Assembly (NCBI GenBank): GCA_025331435.1 | Contig: JAIWNI010000147.1 | Coordinates: 1 to 54,926, forward strand | Length of the DNA stretch: 54,926 nt | Direction of reading: 5' to 3' | DNA from: Choanephora cucurbitarum | Lineage: Eukaryota > Mucoromycota > Mucoromycetes > Mucorales > Choanephoraceae | Shown here: piece by piece, positions 22,797-34,298 of the stretch | Position numbering within the stretch: position 1 is the stretch's first letter | Layout: the number at the start of each line of letters is the position of its first letter | Translations under genes and position numbers: made by a program | Notes under the pieces: model-generated | Told to the model about the DNA's origin: nothing | Databases searched by the model: none | The model's input: only the letters and a program-made list of their open reading frames with translations

Positions 22797-23158
22797 ATGC
22801 GAAATCGATTAAAAAGTAATAAAGTCATTGATATTGTGCTATCCGAAGAAAAATTTTATTTTCCAGGAGACACTATTCAAGGTAAACATCCAAACAACAA
22901 TGAAAATTTCGCTGCTTTAACCTCTCCTAAAGGTGTTGTTTTCGTTAAGCCCAAGAGTAGTATCAAAGTCAATTCGATCCATGTCAAATTCATAGGCACT
23001 ATCTATCTTCAGGCAAAGGAAAAAGAATCAATATCGCTCTTTCATGTACGTGAAACAATCCCAATGAAAGTCAAGGTATTGGAGTCCAAAGAGCATCGTT
23101 TTCCTTTTCAATTCTCTGTACCTGAGAAATTGCCGAGTGCAATGGATGTAAGTTAATA

Positions 23159-23238
<80 letters not shown>

Positions 23239-24710
23239 GGGAGGCATTTGGTTTGTAACTCCCTTATTAGCTTGATATGAAACGCATGTTCAAGGTGGAC
23301 TACAGACTAGAAGCCATTCTTGATCGACCTATGGTACCTGAAAGTCTCTGTCCTCAAGTGGTCTATCCTGTAGTCATATTGGAATGTATTGATATCACTC
23401 GAGAAATTTACGCTAAACCATTAGAAGAACAGAAACTGTTTGTACTCCCGGACAATCACAAGTGCCACATTAAGCTGAGTTTGCCTAGGACTGGTTATAC
23501 AAGAGGGGAAACGATTCCAGTCAATGTGATAGTCAATACCTCTCAAAGTTTTGTACATAAGGAAGGCATTGTGATTGATTTGATACGAAAGATGGAAACC
23601 CATACAGTCAAGTAAGCTATTGTCTAAAAACAAAAACAACACCCACTTAACTTTTTCTTTAGAAACCAACAAAAGAAAGAAGATATCCTGAAATCAGAAA
23701 GACTTAGCCTAAATATCATTGGACCCTATAATTTTTCGCAGTCAGTTACAACTCAGTTATTGATTCGCACTACGCCACCTACACTTCAGTATCGTGATAT
23801 ACTGTCTGTTCACTATGTCATACGCATTCAAATCTTTGACACCTCCTCCAAGACAAAGCCAGTCTGCAGAATAGAACTGCCGATTATCATAGGTACTTGG
23901 CCTCGTGCTGCTGTGCCGATTGATGAAGACGATGAAGATATCATTCAATATATGGGTGAATTGATGGTAGGCGATGAGATAGACGAAGATGTGAGAGAAG
24001 ACGATGAGGATGATGAAGAGGAACACTGGATGATGGATCCACCACCACAAGGTGAGCAGGACTTTGAAATAAAAAGGGGTCTGTACCCTCATCAGCCAAT
24101 CAGACGATCAGGGTCAAATGGATCATTACAGTCTAACAGTTCCTGGATTGCCAAATTAGATCAACGTTTCTCTACACCTATACCAGAGGGTTATCTGATG
24201 GCTCAGAATAGCACACACTACAATCGTCATTCCATCATTCCCCCCGCCATACCATCTCCACCACAACCTCAACATGCCGTTCGATTACCTACAGAATACC
24301 TCAATCGATCTTCCTCTACACCTAACCTCTTTCATCCTCCACCACCATCTTCAAATGCAAGAGAATCTATCCATTATCATGATCCATCTCCCACTTCAGT
24401 CTCCTCTATGCCTTTACCTCATTCCTCTCCTAGACCACATTATATTCAACAACAGCGTACTTCAGCCATACCCTTTCATCATCGCGGTGGATCAGATGGG
24501 TTTGTTGCGTCTAATGAAGTGCCTAATCATACCTTGACATTCATTCAGACACAGCCAACACAGTCCCAGTTTATCACTGAAGAAGAGTTGGATGTCTCTT
24601 CTGCGTCTGATTCAGAAGATGAAAATGATCTGTTTGCTATCATTCAGAAAAAGCGACGAACAGAAGAAAGACGAAAAAGGCAACAAAGACAAACGTTTAC
24701 CGTTGCTTGA
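22797..24710 (+). CDS. Alpha-arrestin (arrestin-domain) trafficking adaptor
   Basis: Exons 22797-22881, 22933-23147, 23271-23611 and 23663-24710 give 562 aa. The N-terminal arrestin fold is clear: IDIVLSEEKFYFPGDTIQG, SIKVNSIHVKFIGTI, HRFPFQFSVPEKLPSAMD, LDMKRMFKVDYRLEAILDRP, then the C-lobe CHIKLSLPRTGYTRGETIPV. Fungal relatives recruit Rsp5-type ubiquitin ligases to cargo at endosomes or plasma membrane; I see no PPxY motif here, so ligase recruitment is unproven. After the fold come an acidic stretch (residues around 300), a Pro/Ser/His-rich linker, and a basic C-terminus. Intron 1 (51 nt) is stop-free and in frame; splicing it out joins TIQG to VVFVKPKSS as in the family. A TTATTAG just upstream of the ATG could be an acceptor, so an extra 5' exon is possible. 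Confidence 0.85.
23163..23235. repeat. (AG)n microsatellite inside arrestin intron 2
   Basis: About 36 consecutive AG dinucleotides inside the 123-nt intron 23148-23270. They lie upstream of the real TTATTAG acceptor and downstream of the GTAAGT donor. Every unit is a potential AG acceptor dinucleotide. Confidence 0.95.
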
Positions 24711-24814
24711 TACCTTGTACAGCCAAAAAAAAAGAGAATTTATTATATTAATCTATTTACATATATCATTTATACATACACATGCACACATACATATCTA
24801 TATAAAAGCCTTCT

Positions 24815-26866
24815 TTACTTTTCTTCTTCATTATCGCCCGGAAGAACAAAACCAAATTGACTCAACATGTTACCTACAGGGCCTGGTAAACCTTGTTGAC
24901 TCTTGAAACTCTCAAGTACATTCTTGACTAAATTCAACTGTACATCCACAGGTGCATCTTCATCTTCTTCATCTTCTTCTTTAGATAACTTGGTAAATGA
25001 ATTACTGATCTTTTCATGACCAAAGATTTCTTGATCCATCTCATCCATCACTTCAGTCAGATCCTTCTCGCTCTCCACATTCTCTGCTCCTTTTAGAATA
25101 CGCATGAACTCAGCCATATCAAACTGAATCGCTCCTTCCTCTTCATCCTCGTCTTCATCCTCATCATCTGAAAACTCGTGCAAGTCACTAATCATAACAC
25201 AACATGAGCTTGCTTGCTTTCAACTGATCTTGAACTCTACTTACTTTGGAAATTCAACACCATCAATGCCACTCTTACTGTTCTCGACAAAGTTCTCAAA
25301 GTTAGACATCATCTTTTCTAAATCAACGCCTTCTTCTAACTGCCTTGATCCTGTAGGACTGAAATCTTTCTGTAGATCAGCCATCATGCTTTGGTTCATT
25401 GTGCCCATACGTTTCATCAGTAATTCCTCTAGTTGTTGAGGATCCACATTCATCCAATCATCACTGTCCTCTGGCTCATTGCTATATCTATCCAACAATT
25501 TCTCTAGAGCCTCATCTGAATAGTGTGAAAGAAGGGTATCGATCGTCTGTCGAGGCAAAGAAGGCAACGATAGACTCTGCTTAAATGTCTCTTCATCATC
25601 CACATCCAGATCCTCCAATGCTACACAATAAGGCTTTTCACTCAATGCTTCTTCCTTTTTGTACATCAAATACTGTTCCTTTGCTTGAGTATACAGTTGT
25701 CTGTAAAGTTGAGAGCCCTTCTTTTGATCTCGAAAATACCCTAGTTGGTCGAGATGAGCAAGATAGGCTGCAAACTTCTTGTCTGCTTCAAAATCATAGG
25801 TCGCCATAGATTCCTCATGGTGGTCATGCGAGGCAAGACTGTTATGATACAGCATCTCTAATCCACACGCAACCTTCATGCCCAATTCGGCCGCATGGTA
25901 TTTCTTCTTTTCTTTCATGGACGGCAATCGAAATGGCTTGGGTGCATAAAACTTTTGACTGACAGCCTGTGCATAACTCGTCTTGGTAAATCGAATGGTC
26001 GTCTCGACCATGCCTTCTGAAGGTGAAAAAGTAGCCATGGCAGCACATGCCTTCATGGCAATCGGGTCACGCAAATAAAACGCTTCAATCGCATACGTGA
26101 TCAACTGAGGCTGAGACAATAAGGCAAAGGCAGCCTTGGAAGGTAAGAGGATGCGGGACCGATGGTGTTCTTGTCTGGCTGCTAGAGGATAAGGATCAGT
26201 TCGATCTGCAATCGCCTGTTGAATGCCATGCGAGGCCAGCGTGCTCGGTTGAGTTCGTACTTGATCGATGGCGCGTTCACGCCGTAGTCGTCCTGTATTG
26301 AGTTGCATGATGTCAGCAGGTGAGGTAGGTAAAGGGATGATATGCACCTGGCCTCGATAGAGATACACACGGTTTTGACTGTTGGAAGGATCGAGCCAGT
26401 GAGGTAGATCCAGGGCAGCTTCGATCAGAATCACATCACCGTCATTGTCGTTGAGTGCAATGACGGCTTCAGGTATATCTTTTGAGATCTGTTGTAATAG
26501 ATAGACAATGAACCATTCGTCATTGATGCAATCACCAAATCGACTGGCACCAAATAAGAATGGATAAGTAGGATCTAAAGAAGGTTTTTCTCTTTCGTAA
26601 GTCTTTATTTCAAGTCTATGATAATTTTTTTCTTTTTTACCTTGGTCTTGAGCATAGGCTATACTTAGTTGAAAGCGATCTTTTTGCCAAATATAGTCGT
26701 CTATTATTGGCTGTGTCAAAGAGTGAATCATGTCCATGGTGTCTCGTAAATAAGATCGCGTAGCCTGATCGGAATCTTTAGGTGGTAAGTAGATGGCATA
26801 TTGAATATAGTTGATTTCTTTTGAAGAAGATCCCTTAAAGATGTCTTCTAGATTGAGTTCTGACAT
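24815..26866 (-). CDS. ECD: Ecdysoneless (ECD/SGT1-family) protein
   Basis: A three-exon model (26866-26641, 26574-25245, 25187-24815) gives 642 aa. ECD-family proteins bind the U5 snRNP factor Prp8 and the R2TP chaperone complex and affect splicing and cell-cycle progression. Visible conserved parts are INYIQYAIYLPP, IDDYIWQKDRFQLSI, FLFGASRFGDCINDEWFIVY, VIALNDNDGDVILIEAALDL, PHWLDPSNSQNRVYLYRG, HIIPLP, and the acidic tail with DDEDEDEDEEEG. Intron 1 (66 nt, 26640-26575) is A-rich, stop-free and in frame. Keeping it would insert 22 Lys/Glu-rich residues just before the conserved PFLFGASRFGD block, so I splice it out. It is convergent with the arrestin gene (104 bp between stops). Confidence 0.92.
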
Positions 26867-27789
26867 TTGAAGTTAAAGTTGCAAGGAAAAAAAGAAAGTA
26901 ATGTGCTATTTAAAAGTAATATGTTTGAGCGGTGTTTTAGAAGGATAGCGAATTCATGTTTCATTGCCACAACAAAAGACCTTCTGTATTCTGTCTTCGT
27001 TTCTCCTCTCTCTTCAAGGTAGCATGAAAGAGGGCTTCCTCTCTCTTTTTATTATTTCTGTATGAAATCACAGTTGGTAAATATCGTAAAATGATAGTAA
27101 AAAGATATCGCCTAGATCTTGCCCATTTACTTGGCATATTTGAATTACAGTCATATCTTTCATCAGATAGTGATATCATCTGGTTGAAATCGATTGAGCT
27201 ATAAGCTCAAACATCTATGCCAATGTTAGTTTTTCTACCGCTTATTGAAAAAAAAACCCCCCTTTTTTTTAGCAAGACAGTTTCATCAACCGCACTTTGG
27301 CGTTCAAACAACTGGTCTACTTGAAGCCTGAATTATTGCATGGCGAATGAAGGAAAACTTTAGAAAACAACAACTCTTTCTGTTTGCTCTAAATGGTTAC
27401 ATCTGCAGAGTGGTAAACATAGTCTGTTTAAACAAAGAAAACGAGAATAAACTACCGCATATGCATGTCTGGATCAGCTCGTTTTGTTTTCCCTTTATCA
27501 GACAAAAGAAATAAAAAGGTAAGTTTGTTGCTGTGTGTTTAATTTTATTGTAGTGATGCACATAATGAAACAAAAGAAGAGCTGAGGTATGTGCTTGTTA
27601 TGATAGGCGAAAGAGCTATTTAAGGGAAATGCGTGTCTATCTATTAAAAAAAGTTGTCACCTAAACTAACGTCATCCTTTTTTTTCTAATATGTTAAAAA
27701 AAAATAATGATTTTCTTTGCTTCTTTTCAAATTCTCTTTCCTTTTTTTTCTTTTCTGTGTACAACATCTTGAAACAACTCCTCACTTAG
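26867..27789. other. Divergent promoter region of ECD and VAC8
   Basis: 923 bp with no supported gene. It contains an A9C6T8 block at 27248-27270 and long T-rich stretches just before the VAC8 ATG. No named motif is assigned. Confidence 0.5.
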
Positions 27790-30034
27790 ATGGGAAACTC
27801 ATGTAGTTGCTGTTCCAGTTGCTGTGGAAGTAAGCATAACCATTTCTATTGAAGCATAAAGATATTAGCTTATCTTTTCATGCTTTGCTTTTTTTTTCTT
27901 TTTTTTTTTTTGGCTAAATAAACCAGTGCATTAATCATCTTTTTTCTTTCTTTTATGCCCTTATTCTCTATTTGTTTTGGCTTCTTGTATCTATATTTTG
28001 TTTTGTATGTGTATCTCTAGAACGCAGTCGAACGGGACTTTATGAACCTCTTTTACAAGAAAATGAACGTGAAGCTATTGCCGAGTTATTACAATACCTT
28101 GAAAGTAAGTTCCAAACAAGACACTATGCTAAGTCTCACCTTCTTATTTTATTAGATCGAAGTGACACCAACTTCTTTGAAGGCGATCCTCTACAAGCAC
28201 TTTCAACATTAGCTTATTCTGACAATATCGACCTTCAGAGATCAGCTGCACTTGCCTTTGCTGAAATTACCGAAAAAGATGTTAGACAAGTAGGACGCGA
28301 TACATTAGATCCAATTCTCTTCTTATTACAGTCGCATGATGTAGAAGTACAACGAGCAGCCAGTGCAGCCTTGGGCAATTTGGCCGTCAACAGTAAGTGA
28401 AGCTTTTGAATCTCAAGTCCATAGCGACTTATCCCTTTTTTTTTAGCCGAAAATAAACTGTTGATTGTCAAGTTGGGTGGTTTAGATCAATTGATTCGTC
28501 AGATGGGCTCACCTAATGTAGAAGTCCAATGCAATGCTGTAGGCTGTATTACCAATTTGGCTACGCATGGTAATTTAGAAAATGGACGTTGACCTGTGTT
28601 CTGATATATATATATCTTTTTTTAGATGAAAACAAGACAAAGATTGCTAAATCAGATGCGTTACGTCTATTGGTTGATCTAGCCAAATCAAAAGATCAAC
28701 GAGTACAAAGAAATGCTACAGGCGCACTCTTAAACATGACACATACTCGTAAGTGACTAATAAAAGTACAGTCATGACTCATTCTTATTTTATTGTTAGA
28801 GGAAAATCGACAACAGTTAGTGAATGCAGGTGCTATTCCAGTCTTGATCGGCTTACTCAGCTCCCCTGATGCTGATGTCCAGTATTATTGTACCACTGCT
28901 CTATCAAACATTGCTGTGGATGGTAAGACAACCTCTATCATATCCCCTAAACACAGACTCACCATGTCAATGATAGCCGGTAATCGTAAAAAATTAGCTC
29001 AGACAGATTCAAGGTTGGTCAACTACTTGATTGCCTTGATGGACACCAAAAGTCTCAAAGTCCAGTGTCAAGCTGCCCTTGCCCTTCGAAACCTTGCTAG
29101 TGATGAAAAATACCAACTCGAAATTGTCCGATGCAAAGGTCTTCCTCCTCTCCTTCGCCTCCTTAAATCCTCTTTCCTGCCTCTCATCTTATCTTCTGTT
29201 GCCTGTATTCGAAATATCTCTATTCACCCATCCAACGAATCGCCCATCATTGATGGTGGATTTGTGAATCCCTTAATTGAGCTGTTAGCTTATGATGAAA
29301 ATGAAGAGATCCAATGTCATGCTATCTCTACCTTGCGTAATCTAGCTGCCAGTTCAGAACGTAACAAACGTGCTATTGTAGAGGCAGGTGCAGTGGAACG
29401 CATCAAATCGTTGATTGATAAAGTACCTCCCAGTGTTCAGACTGAGATGACAGCTGCCATTGCTGTGTTGGCTCTCAGTGATGATTTGAAGCAACGGTTG
29501 TTGAGTATGGGTATTCTAGATGTCTTGGTAGAGTTGACTTCAAGTCGAAATATGGAAGTGGAAGGTAATTCGGCTGCTGCTATTGGTAATCTTAGTTCAA
29601 AAGGTAACATAAAAGACAAAACAAAAGAAATCAAGAAACTCATGTGTGTTCAGTTCAAGATTATACACCCTTTGTTACTGCTTGGGAAGCTCCTTCAGGT
29701 GGTTTAAAAAAGTTCTTGATTCAATTCTTATCAGAACAGCAAGATATTGCCTTTCAACATATTGGTGTCTGGACAATTGAACAATTTTTGGATGGTGGAG
29801 GTAAATGAGAAGTGATAGTCGATTCAACATGTAACTCACAGATTCTATAAAGATAACCGCCTGATGTCCTTGATTGCCAATTCAACTCAAATCACGCAGT
29901 CTGTAGAAAGAATTGTTCGTGAAGGTCAATCACCTAAAGCTGAACATCATGAGGATAGTGATGAAGGTGATATCTATGGTTTAGCTAAGCGAGTCATGAA
30001 TACCTTGAATGAAATCAAGTCATCCAATCACTAA
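27790..30034 (+). CDS. VAC8: Vacuolar armadillo-repeat protein Vac8
   Basis: Nine exons (27790-27829, 28021-28104, 28156-28392, 28447-28569, 28626-28748, 28800-28922, 28977-29603, 29654-29800, 29853-30034) give 561 aa; yeast Vac8 is slightly longer. The N-terminus [12 protein letters not shown] is a myristoylation plus palmitoylation signal for vacuole-membrane anchoring. Armadillo repeats follow, with strongly conserved blocks: [103 protein letters not shown]. Vac8 serves vacuole inheritance, nucleus-vacuole junctions, homotypic fusion and selective autophagy. Intron 6 (28923-28976, 54 nt) is stop-free and in frame. At the last intron the frame requires the downstream acceptor before 29853; the AG 11 nt upstream would cause a frameshift. 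Confidence 0.96.
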
Positions 30035-30325
30035 TCTATAAACAAAAGAAGATTTTGTAGTAATATCCCCTCTTGTTTCTTTCAAGTAAAGCCCAACCTT
30101 ACATACTATACACTTATATAAACATTTCTTTTTCTTTATTCTATACATACACACACATACTTTTATCACTCTATATAAACCATTCTTTCTTTTTTTTTTT
30201 TTTCAAAAAAACATTACCTAAATGGTACTACTTTTATCAACTGAAGGAAACGTATGTTCGAACATTTGTTTCTATGGCAACAAACTAATTTTTTTTAATT
30301 TTATTTTTGTACTGATATAATTCAT

Positions 30326-31114
30326 CTAATCTGTCTTTTCTTCAGTGACTGTAGTTGATGTTGTTGACTTGGAACTCTTCTTCTTCTTACTCTTTTCATC
30401 CTTAACTGGGTCAAATCCATACAAGGGAATGAAACTCTCGATAATGCCACAATCTTCAAACAAATTGGGAAATAACCAAAACCCACGAGGCAGCACAGGA
30501 TAAGTCACAATATACAATACAAGACGCACAAGGGCAATAGCAAAGAACAGACCAATCAGACAAAGAACAGCCATACTAAGATACCAAACACCCAATCTCA
30601 AGAAGTTAGGCCAGAGAGGGAACAAGACAGCCACAAAGATGAGAGAGACCAAACCAATGGCACCCAAATAATTCTTGACTTGAGAACCCTCCCAAATCCA
30701 CATATAATAACCGTCTTCATCTACCTCTTGAACAGGGTTTGGCTGAAGAACACGGGGTGATCCCTTGCCGTTGATAGATGAACCACGATCCACACGCAAG
30801 ATAAAGCCATATTTACCCATATCATTAAACAACAAAAATGCTTCTTCACGAGTTTTGGGTGGGTTAGGGTGTTTGGTATACTTGGCATAGTTTTCATTCA
30901 TAAGAGCATCGATACCCTTCTTGCCCTTGAAGTAATCAAATCGTTTGCCGTTAAAGACACCGTCTCTGGGCTTGAGGCCTGATTGTTTTTCATTCTTTAG
31001 GTAATTGGCTGTTAATTTATAGATTTCTTCTGCCTTGTTGGCGTCATTGACTTGAATGGTTCTTTGACCCTCATGAGGTCCGTGATTACAGCCTGGTCCA
31101 TGTTGATGACTCAT
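30326..31114 (-). CDS. SEC62: Protein translocation protein Sec62
   Basis: Intronless, 262 aa, similar in length to yeast Sec62. It is a subunit of the Sec62/63 complex at the ER translocon used for post-translational import. Visible features are a His/Gly-rich start (MSHQHGPGCNHGPHEG); a cytosolic N-domain with YLKNEKQSGLKPRDGVFNGK and RFDYFKGKKGIDALMN; the WIWEGSQVKNYLGAIGLVSL segment leading into two transmembrane helices; the intervening PLWPNFLRLGVWYLS; and the C-terminal PRGFWLFPNLFEDCGIIESF-IPLYG region. It ends in a Lys/Ser/Thr-rich cytosolic tail. It is convergent with VAC8 (291 bp between stops) and tandem with the lyase gene upstream. Confidence 0.96.
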   Translation of the reverse strand: MSHQHGPGCNHGPHEGQRTIQVNDANKAEEIYKLTANYLKNEKQSGLKPRDGVFNGKRFDYFKGKKGIDALMNENYAKYTKHPNPPKTREEAFLLFNDMGKYGFILRVDRGSSINGKGSPRVLQPNPVQEVDEDGYYMWIWEGSQVKNYLGAIGLVSLIFVAVLFPLWPNFLRLGVWYLSMAVLCLIGLFFAIALVRLVLYIVTYPVLPRGFWLFPNLFEDCGIIESFIPLYGFDPVKDEKSKKKKSSKSTTSTTVTEEKTD

Positions 31115-31257
31115 CGTATTATTTGTGTGTGTGTGTGTATAAATATAGAGAAAAGAAAGAAAAACAAAAGAATGAATTAATTTTTTTTTGAATCCATGAA
31201 TTTAATATTCTAACCAATAGAAATGAGCCAAAGCTATAATTCAATTTCTCCTTTTTT

Positions 31258-33127
31258 TTAAGCTTTATATAATAAATCTAAAAAGCCTGCTGCTACATCA
31301 TCCACAATTGTTTTATCAGGTACACTAGCAGCTGTACCATAGATAGCTGCAGTAGAACCTTGACCACTGGAGGGATCCTCTACCAGTCCAGCCACACACT
31401 CCTTTAGATCACTGACAAATTGATCGGCACTCTGAACCCAAGGCAAGGTGACTGAGATATGGAGACCGGAGGGGTTCTGGAGAGCACTAAGATGCCAACC
31501 ACGAGCAGACATCTTATCACCCACATCATAGATATTCAAAGGTGGGTTGGCTCCAAAGGCCAAGACAGGGCCCACAGGCTCACCCTTGACATGCAATTGA
31601 GGAATAGAGCGAACACCTTCTTCCATCTTGCGTCGAGCCCCAATGATCTTTTGACAGGTATCCAGATACCCATCTTGTCCCATATACATCAGGGCAGACC
31701 AACAGCCTGCAATCAGAGCACCTGGACGAGATCCTGCAATACTGGGTGAGGCATAGATACCGCCTGTCCATTGAGAGTACAGGAAATACTGATACTTTCT
31801 GATCTTTGGTGTACGGTACATGATGATAGAGGATCCCTTGGCGGCAAAACCATATTTGTGTGTATCACATGAGATGGAAGTGACACCAGGAACTCGGAAA
31901 TCGAAATCAGTGGTCGGGAAACCTGCTTTTTCCAAGAAGGGCATAATGAAACTACCCAGACAACAATCGACATGAAGGCCAATCTTGTGTTTCTGAGCCA
32001 ATTGGCCCAAGGCTGGAATATCATCTGCAATACCATGAGGGAAATTGACGGCAGAACCAGCCAACTAGAAGAATGTGAGTCAGTTGGGGCCATCTTCTTA
32101 TATTAACAGAGGCTTACCATGATAGTGTTGCTTGTGATGGCTCTCTTTACTTTTTTGATATCCACTTTTAAGCTGACTGGATCGATAGGGATCGTAATCA
32201 ACTTGATCTTGAAATAGGCAGCTGCTTTCATAAACGCAGCATGAATGGTTTCTGGTACAATCCTATTCAACAAAATAGATAAGTAACAGGTACAGATTAA
32301 GATACATCATGACTTTACATTTCAGGATGATGAATACCCTTTAGATCTTCGTACATGTCACGGTAGGTTTTGCAGGCCATCAAGATACTTTCAGTACCAC
32401 CACTGGTCATGGTACCACATCCGGTGGCTGGTGCATTGTACATGGCCAAGACCATAGCAACCGATTCAGCTTCCATGCGTCGAATACCAGGGAAGATTTC
32501 AGGATGCAAAGGGTTGGCAATAGCAAAGATCTTATAGGCCTCAGCCAAGATATGAGTCAAATCTTGACCACCATGATAAATAGAGCCTGATACTTTACCA
32601 CCAGCCCAATCGGCTGCCTTGAGAGATTGGAATCTATTGAAAAGTGGTTCAATTTCTCATAGATTTTTTTTTCTTGTTACTGTGAGGGGTATCTTACTTT
32701 TGTAAACACTGCATTACTTCTTCTTCTGATAATCCCTTGGAGGGTAAGACGCGATGGTTTTCTAAGCCTATTTCCTTCGACATCATAGATTGTTCCATCT
32801 CGGTCAGGACGGAACCTAATTCTTTATCAATCTTTTCTTGAACAGAAGGAATACGACGCAATTGCTTAAAGATAACCTGTATCACATTGTTAGTATCTAG
32901 CTTGAATGGCAATGGCAATCGTGTACCTTGAGTAAATGAGCCTTTGCATCTTGAATGGCCCTAAGGGGTCCTCCCACCAATACTTTGTTGTAGAGCTTAG
33001 ACCAATAGTTAAGCAAGACAAAGACAAAGATGATGTTCTTGATATGCTTCAAGTATCGACTGTCCAGGACATTGTTGATAAGTTGAAGTAATCGAATGGC
33101 TGTAGAATTGGAAGACACTTGAGTCAT
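31258..33127 (-). CDS. DPL1: Sphingosine-1-phosphate lyase (Dpl1)
   Basis: Five exons (33127-32927, 32876-32698, 32633-32319, 32262-32118, 32064-31258) give 548 aa. It is a PLP-dependent ER enzyme cleaving phosphorylated sphingoid bases to a long-chain aldehyde and phosphoethanolamine. One N-terminal membrane segment (around [14 protein letters not shown]) is followed by the aminotransferase-fold domain: [50 protein letters not shown], the cofactor Asp region [11 protein letters not shown], and [13 protein letters not shown], where Lys near residue 350 is the Schiff-base lysine. All key motifs are intact. Its 5' end lies 221 bp from the stop of the tandem bL21 gene. Confidence 0.96.
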
Positions 33128-33348
33128 TTGAATCGAATGGCTCTAAACCCGAGAATCTGTGATTTTTCGATAAAGAAAGAAAGAAAAAATAACAAAATAA
33201 AAATATCAGTTGATGCTTTACTATCGTTTAGCTGCGGGGTTCTAAAAGAAGGAACTGCGGGAGAACAATTAGAAGAGGGGGGGTATACTCTGATCGGGAT
33301 GAATAGCATAAACTATTCTACAAAAAAAAATGACTACTTGTTTTATTT

Positions 33349-33953
33349 TTAAAGAACATTGACATCAGAAATCCTTAAGACAGTGTGTGTCTGTTTATGT
33401 TCAATAGTACGCTTATAGTTCTTTCTTCTCTTCTTCTTTACGATTTGAATCATTTTGCTCTTGGTGTGTTCAATCACAGTGGCATTGATGTTGAAGATAT
33501 TCTCAGGTACGTAAGGTGATCCCTTCAAGCTGTAGTCTTTTGATCCAAGTTCGCGCACCTTGTCTAATTTAAGCACATCACCTACTTTCACATCCTTCAA
33601 TCGGTTCACAATGACCTTATCGTTCTTGGTAATCAAATAAGGACGGCCAGAAATCTCGGCTACTGCATAATAACGTAATTGATCACGAAGTTTCTGAAGG
33701 GTGGTTGAGTCGGTGGTGGAAGTCTGAAGTTGACGAATAGCATCTAATGATAGGTTGTCACATCATTAATACGCTTATTTTTTGTCTTATTCACAAAAGT
33801 AGTTTACTTTACTTGTGTTAAAAGCTGCGCCTATAGAGTCCATATTCCCCCAAAAAGAAAAAAAAATTAAGTTGTCAGAACATATGCTATCTATCCCCCA
33901 AAGTGGTATATACCTTTGACAGCAGATAGACCTCTTAATAGACTAGAAAACAT
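33349..33953 (-). CDS. MRPL49: Mitochondrial large-subunit ribosomal protein bL21m
   Basis: A three-exon model (33953-33914, 33830-33813, 33743-33349) gives 150 aa, close to yeast Mrpl49. The middle exon is an 18-nt microexon chosen because both flanking phases and the TAG acceptor/GTAAAG donor fit. The first 30 or so residues (MFSSLLRGLSAVKGAAFNT) look like a mitochondrial presequence. The bL21 core follows: YYAVAEISGRPYLITKNDKV, LKDVKVGDVLKLDKVRELGS, VPENIFNINATVIEHTKSKM, and the RNA-binding basic KKKRRKNYKRTIEHKQTHT ending with the bL21 TVLRI signature. Confidence 0.92.
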
Positions 33954-34298
33954 TAAAATAATCGAGAAAGAAAGAAAGGAAAAAAATAAATAAATTTGAC
34001 AAACAAGGGCTCTATCAGCCAAAAAAAAAAGGTGAACAGTCACAATTTTGATATTTGAGAGAGAGAGAGAGCAGAAATCTTGAGTGTACCTGGAGCTCAA
34101 ATAAAGACGCCCAAACTACTTTTGGTAGGTTTGTTCAACATGCATTCTTTAGCTAGAGCCCAGCTGCATTATCAAGCATATGAGCTGTAGATAAAATCTA
34201 TTGATTTTGTTTGATAGAAACAAACAAGGGAATCACTTTTCTAAATGTGGTATATGAAATCAGAATACTCCAAAAGTAAGACTATCCAATACTTTATT
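33954..34298. other. Intergenic between bL21m and SMU1
   Basis: 345 bp upstream of bL21m and downstream of SMU1 on the same strand. It contains a GA run near 34057-34071. No gene or named motif is seen. Confidence 0.5.
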
